Source: Mariprofundaceae bacterium (GTDB lineage: Bacteria > Pseudomonadota > Zetaproteobacteria > Mariprofundales > Mariprofundaceae). Taken from it: DNA of 6,052 nt. Positions 1 through 5,157 of the stretch are shown here, one piece after another. The notes under the pieces are model-generated. The model had not been told where the DNA came from, ran no database searches, and saw only the letters and a program-made list of their open reading frames with translations. How positions within the stretch are numbered: the stretch's first letter is position 1; each line of letters opens with the position of its first letter. The translations under genes and the position numbers were made by a program. The stretch is from positions 1 to 6,052 of the forward strand of contig JAUZQP010000027.1 of the NCBI GenBank assembly GCA_030950965.1, read 5' to 3'.

Positions 1-1
1 C

Positions 2-415
2 CGCGCTTGTATCGATGCGCTCGCCGAGCGTATGCCTGCCGATGTCGATTACATTGTGGGCATGGAATCGCGTGGTTTCATCTTTGGTGCGGCACTGGCA
101 GCACAATTAGGCTTGGGCTTTGTTCCTGTGCGCAAGCCAGGAAAATTGCCGCATGATGTGCATGCCATTGAATACGAATTGGAATATGGCGTTGACCGTC
201 TGGAAATTCACCGTGACGCGCTCTCCCATAGTCATAAAGTCGTAATTGTGGACGACCTTTTGGCAACGGGTGGTACAGCAGGAGCGACGGCGACGTTGAT
301 TCGTCAATTGGGCGCAGTACCTGTGGCAGCACTGTTTGTGATTGAGTTAGACTTTCTCAATGGACGCAATCAATTGCCTGATGTGCCTGTACAAAGTTTG
401 CTGCATTATAATTAA
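2..415 (+). CDS. apt: Adenine phosphoribosyltransferase, 5'-truncated by window edge
   Basis: Apt is a cytosolic purine-salvage enzyme that joins adenine and PRPP to make AMP and pyrophosphate. The reading frame is open from base 2 to the TAA at 413-415, giving 137 visible residues. The family usually has about 170-180, so roughly the first 40-50 residues lie outside the window. The frame shows the family's conserved 'GMESRGFIFG' block (bases 59-88), the 'VRKPGKLP' loop (bases 128-151), and the type I phosphoribosyltransferase PRPP-binding loop 'VVIVDDLLATGGTAGA' (from about base 239), with the paired acidic residues followed by ATGGT. The C-terminus, '..VIELDFLNGR..', also matches Apt. The ATG at base 32 is internal, because homologous sequence continues upstream of it. 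A hairpin follows the stop codon, and dnaA begins 60 bases downstream. Nothing ties apt functionally to its neighbours here. Confidence 0.95.
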   Translation, partial: RACIDALAERMPADVDYIVGMESRGFIFGAALAAQLGLGFVPVRKPGKLPHDVHAIEYELEYGVDRLEIHRDALSHSHKVVIVDDLLATGGTAGATATLIRQLGAVPVAALFVIELDFLNGRNQLPDVPVQSLLHYN

Positions 416-417
416 AA

Positions 418-457
418 AGAGAGGGAAGTAGCGTCGGTTGTTTCGCTATCCTTCTTT
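418..457 (+). terminator. Possible rho-independent terminator hairpin after apt
   Basis: Three bases after the apt stop codon an imperfect hairpin can form. Bases 428-433 pair with 444-449 around a 10-base loop (434-443). After a two-base bulge (426-427), bases 418-425 pair with 450-457. That gives 14 pairs, three or four of them G-U. The 3' arm ends T-rich (TTCTTT at 452-457), so the inner GC-richer stem followed by this tract could act as a terminator for apt. It is not a clean U-run, and the outer pairs are purine/pyrimidine tracts that could pair by chance. It could equally be a structured leader just upstream of dnaA. Confidence 0.4.
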
Positions 458-475
458 AGTCGTTAGCTTTGAGCA

Positions 476-1804
476 ATGGAAAAACAATGGCAACAAGTCG
501 CAGAGCATTTGAAGGCGACATTAGATCAAGCAAAGTATGATGCTTGGATCGAACCTGTGCGTATCGCACTGGACGGTAATCAGTTACACATCACGGCTCC
601 TGGTCGTTTCTTTTTGGATGGTTTAAAGCGCGATTGCGGCGCGCCTTTGCGCCAAGCGGTTGACCTAATGCTTGGCACGCAGGTGGTGATTGATTATCAC
701 GTTGATGATTCCATACAAGCCCACGCAGCGGCTGAAACAGTGCGTGTTCAAGCAGCTGCGGCACCGACAGGGAAGGTGGATGGTAATATTGACCCACGCT
801 TTACTTTCGCTAATTTCGTCGTGGGTTCTAGCAATGAATTTGTGTTTGCTGCCAGTCAAGCTGTGGCAGAAAAACCAGGTGAAAATTACAACCCGCTGTA
901 TGTTCATGGTGGCGTGGGGTTGGGTAAAACCCATTTAATTCACGCCATTGCCAACACCCTGATTGAAGCCAATCAATACACGATTGCTTACCGTACGGGC
1001 GAGCGGTTTACCAATGAATTAATCGAATCTATTCGTACACGTACCACGCAGGATTTCCGCGAGCGTTACCGTCAAGTGGATGTGTTAATCATTGATGATG
1101 TACAGTTCATCGAAGGTAAAACCAGTACCCAAGAAGAATTTTTTCATACCTTTAACGCCCTGCATGAGGTGCACAAACAAATCATTCTCGTCTCTGACCG
1201 TAACCCTCACAATATGGCGCATCTGGAAGAACGCTTGCGTTCGCGTTTTAATTGGGGCTTGGTTGCCGATATTCAGCCCCCTAATTTAGAAACACGCTTA
1301 GCAATTTTGCACTGCAAAGCGGAGTTGGCAGGTATTGACTTGGATAATGATGTGGGTTATTTGCTGGCTTCACGCATTTCCAATAACGTGCGCGAACTCG
1401 AAGGCGCACTCACTCGCCTGAATGCTTATGCACACTTAACACGCAAAGAAATTTCTTTAGATATGGCAAAACATGTACTGCGTGAGCAATTGCGTGTGGT
1501 TGACCGCGTGGTGGATGTCGATGATATTCAGAAAAAAGTTGCTGATTACTACGCCATTCAGTTGAAAGAGATGAAATCTTCACGTCGCTCTCGCAACGTC
1601 TCTTTCCCCCGTCAAGTTGCCATGTTTTTGTGTAAAGAGTTAACCCGGAAATCATTGCCCGAAATCGGCGAGGCTTTTGGTGGTAGAGATCACACCACTA
1701 TATTGTATGCTTGTCGAAAAATCGATGAAATGCGCAAAAGTGATGCCGAATTTAATGATGAAGTTGAGCGTCTGATGCGGTCTATTCGCCCCGAATCTAT
1801 GTGA
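476..1804 (+). CDS. dnaA: Chromosomal replication initiator protein DnaA
   Basis: DnaA is the AAA+ ATPase that binds DnaA boxes, opens oriC and recruits DnaB helicase. All four domains are present in 442 residues (E. coli has 467). Domain I is residues 1-78, with 'AWIEPV' and 'APGRFFLD'. Domain II is a short Ala-rich linker at about 79-104. Domain III is the AAA+ core at 105-320, with Walker A GGVGLGKTH (145-153), Walker B LIIDDVQ (204-210), box VII arginine finger R257 in 'RLRSRF', and sensor II R306 in 'NVRELEGAL'. Domain IV is the DNA-binding domain, with signature 'FGGRDHTTILYACRKI' (401-416). This excludes Hda, which lacks domains I and IV. The start is fixed by in-frame stops at 464-466 and 470-472. 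No good Shine-Dalgarno lies before the ATG (only GAG two bases upstream), so initiation may be weak or regulated. The shorter protein is explained mostly by the reduced linker. dnaN does not follow. Confidence 0.97.
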   Translation: MEKQWQQVAEHLKATLDQAKYDAWIEPVRIALDGNQLHITAPGRFFLDGLKRDCGAPLRQAVDLMLGTQVVIDYHVDDSIQAHAAAETVRVQAAAAPTGKVDGNIDPRFTFANFVVGSSNEFVFAASQAVAEKPGENYNPLYVHGGVGLGKTHLIHAIANTLIEANQYTIAYRTGERFTNELIESIRTRTTQDFRERYRQVDVLIIDDVQFIEGKTSTQEEFFHTFNALHEVHKQIILVSDRNPHNMAHLEERLRSRFNWGLVADIQPPNLETRLAILHCKAELAGIDLDNDVGYLLASRISNNVRELEGALTRLNAYAHLTRKEISLDMAKHVLREQLRVVDRVVDVDDIQKKVADYYAIQLKEMKSSRRSRNVSFPRQVAMFLCKELTRKSLPEIGEAFGGRDHTTILYACRKIDEMRKSDAEFNDEVERLMRSIRPESM

Positions 1805-1831
1805 TGATCATTCGCGATACACACCAATACC

Positions 1832-1860
1832 TTGACGCTGTTGTGGCTTTATATCATAAT
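1832..1860 (+). promoter_or_regulatory. Strong sigma70-type promoter for the iscR leader
   Basis: TTGACG (1832-1837) and CATAAT (1855-1860) are separated by exactly 17 bases. Each hexamer matches the sigma70 consensus at five of six positions. Transcription would start near 1866-1868, about 180 bases before the iscR start, so the transcript would carry a long leader containing the 1881-2031 palindrome. A small dyad overlaps the -10 and the start region: ATAATA (1856-1861) and TATTAT (1868-1873), separated by six bases. That is a plausible place for a repressor to bind. I found no clear alternative promoter between this one and the gene. The call rests on sequence match only. Confidence 0.6.
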
Positions 1861-1880
1861 ACCCCATTATTATACTTGGT

Positions 1881-2031
1881 TATTGCTATGCAGACGTAAT
1901 CATTCACACCTCCTCTGTTTTTTTGCCATCAAGGCTAAAACGCGCAATTTACGCTTTGGTAAATGAGTGTTTTCAACGCCGAAGGCGGAAAAACAGTGGG
2001 GAGTGTGAATGATTACGGTAGCTTAGCAGTG
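1881..2031. repeat. 151-nt imperfect palindrome between promoter and iscR
   Basis: The whole stretch folds back on itself with about 62 pairs. From the outside in, the paired blocks are 1881-1888/2024-2031; 1890-1891/2021-2022; a perfect 15-bp block CGTAATCATTCACAC (1895-1909) against 2003-2017; 1911-1914/1998-2001; 1915-1927/1984-1996, which pairs the T-run 1918-1924 with the A-run 1989-1993; 1929-1930/1981-1982; 1933-1935/1978-1980; 1937-1943/1967-1973; 1945-1946/1964-1965; and 1948-1952/1959-1963. A six-base loop (1953-1958) closes it. Around nine pairs are G-U; the breaks are small mismatches and bulges of one to four bases. It contains no convincing gene and no clear target-site duplication at its ends. 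It could be a MITE-like palindromic repeat or a long leader hairpin, and the sequence alone does not decide. Confidence 0.75.
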
Positions 2032-2036
2032 CCGAT

Positions 2037-2042
2037 GGAGGT
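2037..2042 (+). promoter_or_regulatory. Ribosome binding site fixing the iscR start
   Basis: GGAGGT lies four bases before the ATG at 2047 (six bases if only the GGAG core is counted). It is the best Shine-Dalgarno in the window and decides the start in favour of 'MRLTSRG' over the in-frame ATGs at 1963 and 2035, which have no comparable site. It sits just outside the base of the 1881-2031 palindrome, so folding of that stem would leave it exposed unless the stem extends further. Confidence 0.8.
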
Positions 2043-2046
2043 AGAA

Positions 2047-2556
2047 ATGCGTTTAACGAGTCGTGGAAGACATGCTGTTTCAGCTATGGTGGATTTGCGG
2101 AAGAGTAGTCAAAAAAATGAAAGCAAACCGATTACTCTGGCTTCGATAGCAGAGCGTCAGTTTATCTCTTTGTCCTATCTTGAGCAATTATTTCGGAATT
2201 TACGTGAAAATGGTTTGGTGCGTTCCGTGCGCGGACCTGGTGGTGGTTATTTTCTGAATAAAGATGCGGCAGAGATTACGGTTGCTGATATTGTACGGGC
2301 AGTGAATGAGCCGATGCACGCCACCGTGTGTGAAAATGCCGCGCGCGGCTGTCACCGTGGTCATCGTTGTGATACCCATCAACTATGGCGCGCTCTGGAA
2401 GGTTACATCTTATGCTTTATGGAAGCTGTCACCTTGCAGCAGATTGTTGATAAGAAGGTCGTGTTGGATCAGTTAGATATGGGTAATTTGAGCGATTATA
2501 TGGAAGAAAACATGCCGGCGCAGAAGGCAGACATTAACATTGAAAAGGTATCTTGA
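2047..2556 (+). CDS. iscR: Rrf2-family Fe-S regulator, IscR-type
   Basis: IscR is a DNA-binding sensor of Fe-S status. It is cytosolic and dimeric, and it represses or activates isc/suf genes depending on whether it carries a [2Fe-2S] cluster. The 169-residue protein starts with the hallmark 'MRLTSRGRHAVSAM'. A winged helix-turn-helix follows (about 28-70, 'SLSYLEQLFRNLRENGLV' then 'SVRGPGGGY'). The cluster ligand set is C95, C102, C108 and H111, matching E. coli C92/C98/C104/H107. The first two Cys are separated by six residues instead of five, and residues about 18-27 carry a short Lys/Ser-rich insertion compared with E. coli. The C-terminal 25 residues are acidic/mixed and not recognisable. 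The start follows from homology and the GGAGGT site; upstream ATGs would add up to 28 residues unlike any IscR. The next gene, a cysteine desulfurase, overlaps its end. Autoregulation is likely from family knowledge but is not shown here. Confidence 0.93.
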   Translation: MRLTSRGRHAVSAMVDLRKSSQKNESKPITLASIAERQFISLSYLEQLFRNLRENGLVRSVRGPGGGYFLNKDAAEITVADIVRAVNEPMHATVCENAARGCHRGHRCDTHQLWRALEGYILCFMEAVTLQQIVDKKVVLDQLDMGNLSDYMEENMPAQKADINIEKVS

Positions 2557-3658
2557 TCATAACGCCAGCAGCCCTATGTTGGCGTGTGCTATCGAAGCTT
2601 GGCAGCAGGCAGCACGTTTGCCTGGTAATCCTTCGAGCATGCATTGGGCCGGTCGCCAAGCACGGCGTGTACTTGATGATGCGCGGGATGCGCTAGCAGC
2701 ACATTTCGCCGTAGAAAGCAGTGGTGTTATTTTTACCTCTGGCGGCACAGAAGCCAATAATCTGTGCTTGGCGGGCGTGCTGGCGGAACGGCAAGGCGCA
2801 TTGCTGATCTCGGCTATCGAACACCCCTCCGTACTCAATACAGCAACGGCACTATGCCAAGCGCAGCCACGTGATTTAACATTACTGCCTGTTGATCGCC
2901 ACGGTTGCATCGACCCTGTCGCGGTCTGCGCGCAGATTGATCCCAGTACCGCGATGGTCAGCATCATGCTGGCAAACAACGAAAGTGGTGTGATTCAGTC
3001 GGTGGCAGTGGTGGGCGAGCATTGCCAAGCATTGGGGGTACCATTTCATGTCGATGCCGTGCAAGGGGTGGGTAAGTTGGATTGCTCCTTGGATGCACTC
3101 CATGCTGACTTCGTGTCATGTTCAGCACATAAGATTGGTGGCGCGAAAGGTACGGGTGCATTGATTCAGCGGCGCGGCGCATCATTGGCAACATGGATGC
3201 ATGGTGGCGGTCAAGAGCGAAAACGACGTTCGGGGACGGAGAATATTGCTGGTGTCGCAGCGTTTGCTGCTGCGTTGTCGGCGTGTGATTTTTCATCTTG
3301 TGCAGCGGTGCGTGATGACTTTGAACAGCGATTATTAAATGCCATGCCCGATGTAGTGGTCTATGGTCAAAGCGTGGCGCGCCTGCCGAATACCAGCTTA
3401 TTCAGTGTGCCTGGGATGGATGGAGAAACCTTGTTGATGCAATTGGATTTAGCAGGTTTTGCTGTTGCTTCGGGTTCGGCGTGTTCATCGGGTAAGCGTG
3501 AGCCTTCTCATGTTTTGCGGGCGATGGGTGTACCCACCGCGCTAGCACGTGCTAGTCTTCGCGTCAGCTTTGGCGCGGAGCATACCGTAGAAGATGGCGA
3601 AGCCTTGGTGCAAGCACTGTTGCGCGTACGTAACTTGTTGCAAAGCATGGCAGGTTAA
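2540..3658 (+). CDS. Class I cysteine desulfurase (NifS/IscS-like), short form
   Basis: This PLP enzyme takes sulphur from L-cysteine as a persulphide, releasing alanine, to feed Fe-S cluster or other thio-cofactor synthesis. The 372 residues show the N-terminal 'YLDHNASSP' block (4-12), 'GGTEANN' (68-74), PLP-stacking H95 in 'IEHPSV', N147, 'HVDAVQ' with D172 and Q175, PLP lysine K198 in 'SAHKIGG', 'RSGTEN' (230-235) and catalytic C315 in 'SGSACSSGKREPSHVLRAMG'. It is about 30 residues shorter than E. coli IscS (404) and lacks the C-terminal tail that contacts IscU. It therefore looks like the short NifS-like paralogue sometimes found next to iscR, not IscS itself. The only reasonable start is TTG at 2540: no in-frame ATG or GTG occurs between the stop at 2489-2491 and this codon. 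The gene overlaps iscR by 17 bases, and AGAAGG (2522-2527) is a distant, weak ribosome site. Translation is probably coupled to iscR. Usual 'ATTP' after 'LDHN/A' is 'ASSP' here. Confidence 0.93.
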   Translation: MKRYLDHNASSPMLACAIEAWQQAARLPGNPSSMHWAGRQARRVLDDARDALAAHFAVESSGVIFTSGGTEANNLCLAGVLAERQGALLISAIEHPSVLNTATALCQAQPRDLTLLPVDRHGCIDPVAVCAQIDPSTAMVSIMLANNESGVIQSVAVVGEHCQALGVPFHVDAVQGVGKLDCSLDALHADFVSCSAHKIGGAKGTGALIQRRGASLATWMHGGGQERKRRSGTENIAGVAAFAAALSACDFSSCAAVRDDFEQRLLNAMPDVVVYGQSVARLPNTSLFSVPGMDGETLLMQLDLAGFAVASGSACSSGKREPSHVLRAMGVPTALARASLRVSFGAEHTVEDGEALVQALLRVRNLLQSMAG

Positions 3659-3661
3659 CGC

Positions 3662-3682
3662 ACATGGGGTAATGTTCCATGT
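3662..3682. repeat. Small stem-loop between the desulfurase gene and glgA
   Basis: ACATGG (3662-3667) and CCATGT (3677-3682) are perfect inverted copies. Two G-U pairs can extend the stem inward, leaving a five-base loop. It lies in the 53-base gap just after the desulfurase stop. No T-run follows on the + strand (TAAAAATC instead), so it is not a standard terminator. It may be a processing or 3'-end stabilising hairpin, or chance. Confidence 0.4.
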
Positions 3683-3700
3683 TAAAAATCGAGAAGTCGT

Positions 3701-3705
3701 AGGAG
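3701..3705 (+). promoter_or_regulatory. Ribosome binding site for glgA (GTG start)
   Basis: AGGAG sits six bases before the GTG at 3712. It supports that GTG as the start of glgA, where homology to GlgA begins directly with 'MNIVFIASEAAPLAKTGG'. Another GTG at 3710 is out of frame. I see no convincing sigma70 promoter in the 53-base gap upstream, so glgA may be transcribed through from iscR or from a promoter inside the desulfurase gene. Confidence 0.7.
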
Positions 3706-3711
3706 TACTGT

Positions 3712-5157
3712 GTGAATATTGTCTTTATTGCATCTGAGGCTGCACCCTTGGCAAAAACGGGTGGACTTGCCGATGTCGTAGGTGCATTGCCGCGAGCTTT
3801 GCAGCAGCTTGGTCACCATGTCACGGTAATGCTTCCTTATTACCGCACCATGATTCACAGTACAGCTTTGCCAGTGTCGCCTTTGGGCATCACGGTGGAT
3901 ATGTGGATAGATGGGCACACCCGTCACGCACCGTTGCATCATTGCGAGGTCGATGGTTTGTCCGTTGTGCTGGTGGAGCAAGATGATTTATTCGATCGCC
4001 AAGGCCTTTATGGTCCTGCGGGCGATGCCTATGCTGATAACCTCTTGCGTTTCGTCTTTTTTGATCGTGTTGCTTTGGAAGCCGCAGCCCATCTGTATGA
4101 GCGGGTGGACGTGATTCATTGCCATGACTGGCAAACCGGGTTGATCCCCTTGCTGCTGAAGACTCAATACCAACATCGCCCACAAATTGCCGCTGCGCGC
4201 ACCATTTATACGATTCACAATTTGGCTTATCAAGGGGTCTTTGGTGGTGAATGGGTGGCACGCTTAGGTCTGCCTGAAGGAGACTTTCACCCCCATGGTT
4301 ATGAATTTCACGGTCAGGTAAATTGCATGAAAGCAGGTATATTCGCCGCCGATGAAGTGACCACGGTCAGCCCGCAATACGCCGAAGAGATTTTAACCCC
4401 TGAATATGGTTGTCAACTTGATGGTTTTTTGCAAACGCATAGCGATAAGCTGCAAGGCGTGGTTAATGGTTTAGATCTTGCGTTGCACGACCCTGCTCAT
4501 GATGCGGCGTTAGCCGTGCCGTATAGTCATGGTAAAATGGCGGGCAAAAAAGCGTGTAAAAAGTCATTGCAGCAGCATTGTGATTTTGAAGTGCGTGATG
4601 ATATTCCTGTCTTAACATTGATTTCCCGTTTAGCTGAGCAAAAAGGGATTGATCTCATTGTTGATAATCTCGATGCTTGGGTGGCAAAGGGCTGGCAGAT
4701 TGTCATTCTGGGTTCAGGCGATAGCTGGTTGGAGACACGCTTGTTTGCCGTTGCCGCGACGCATCCGAAACAGATTTTCTTTCACTGTGGTTTCAGCGAT
4801 GCCTTGGCGCGACAGATCTATGCTGGTGGTGATATATTCCTCATGCCCTCACGTTTTGAACCCTGTGGCTTAGGGCAGTTGCTCGCCATGCGTTACGCCA
4901 ATGTGCCAGTAGTGCGCCGCACGGGTGGCTTGGTAGATACTGTGGTAGATTATAACGATCATAAAGGCACAGCCTGCGGCATTGCGTTTGATGATGCCAC
5001 AGCAACAGCTTTGAATGAAGCGGTGGCACAAGGTGTTGAGCTGTACAACAAACCGCGTGTGTGGTCGCGTATTCGTGGTAATGCGGTGCGGCGTGATAGT
5101 TCATGGACGGCCTCAGCACGCAGTTATGCCGCACTGTATGAGCGTTTAGCCTCATGA
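3712..5157 (+). CDS. glgA: Glycogen synthase (ADP-glucose type, GT5)
   Basis: GlgA moves glucose from ADP-glucose onto the non-reducing end of an alpha-1,4-glucan during glycogen synthesis in the cytoplasm. The 481 residues match the family's usual length (E. coli 477). The N-terminal GT5 domain begins 'MNIVFIASEAAPLAKTGGLADVVGALP', with the KTGGL motif at 15-19. It also shows 'HCHDWQTG' (136-143) and 'TIHNLAYQG' (167-175). The C-terminal GT-B domain shows 'SRLAEQKGID' (305-314), where R306 and K311 correspond to the phosphate-binding Arg/Lys of E. coli GlgA. It also shows 'RFEPCGLGQL' (381-390) with the conserved E383, and 'VRRTGGLVDTV' (401-411). GTG start with a good ribosome site. The stop overlaps the start of the ROK kinase gene by four bases, so the two are co-translated. 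No glgC, glgB or glgP is visible in the window. A sucrose-synthase-like or maltose-1-phosphate-using enzyme is unlikely given the GT5 motifs. Confidence 0.96.
   Translation: MNIVFIASEAAPLAKTGGLADVVGALPRALQQLGHHVTVMLPYYRTMIHSTALPVSPLGITVDMWIDGHTRHAPLHHCEVDGLSVVLVEQDDLFDRQGLYGPAGDAYADNLLRFVFFDRVALEAAAHLYERVDVIHCHDWQTGLIPLLLKTQYQHRPQIAAARTIYTIHNLAYQGVFGGEWVARLGLPEGDFHPHGYEFHGQVNCMKAGIFAADEVTTVSPQYAEEILTPEYGCQLDGFLQTHSDKLQGVVNGLDLALHDPAHDAALAVPYSHGKMAGKKACKKSLQQHCDFEVRDDIPVLTLISRLAEQKGIDLIVDNLDAWVAKGWQIVILGSGDSWLETRLFAVAATHPKQIFFHCGFSDALARQIYAGGDIFLMPSRFEPCGLGQLLAMRYANVPVVRRTGGLVDTVVDYNDHKGTACGIAFDDATATALNEAVAQGVELYNKPRVWSRIRGNAVRRDSSWTASARSYAALYERLAS

Noticed and set aside
476..1804. DnaA homologue Hda or a DnaC-type loader instead of DnaA
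   Set aside because: Both an N-terminal domain I and the C-terminal domain IV signature are present, which those proteins lack.
1911..1924. T7 run as a terminator of dnaA
   Set aside because: No hairpin directly precedes the T-run. The run is itself part of the 5' arm of the long palindrome and pairs with the A-run at 1989-1993.
1963..2046. An N-terminal extension of IscR from ATG 1963 (28 extra residues) or ATG 2035
   Set aside because: IscR proteins begin at 'MRLTS', the ATG at 2047 has a strong GGAGGT site, and the upstream codons lie within the palindrome and encode nothing recognisable.
1805..2046. oriC in the intergenic region after dnaA
   Set aside because: It has an A/T-rich patch and dnaA next door, but no exact TTATNCACA box and no cluster of boxes. 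The near matches are explained by the palindrome.
2557..2979. 140-residue open frame on the - strand opposite the desulfurase gene
   Set aside because: It is a shadow of a well-supported gene: no recognisable domain, and composition follows the opposite strand's codons.
3542..3555. Perfect 14-bp palindrome CTAGCACGTGCTAG inside the desulfurase gene
   Set aside because: It encodes a conserved part of the protein (Ala-Leu-Ala-Arg-Ala-Ser), and a palindrome of this size is roughly expected by chance in 6 kb.
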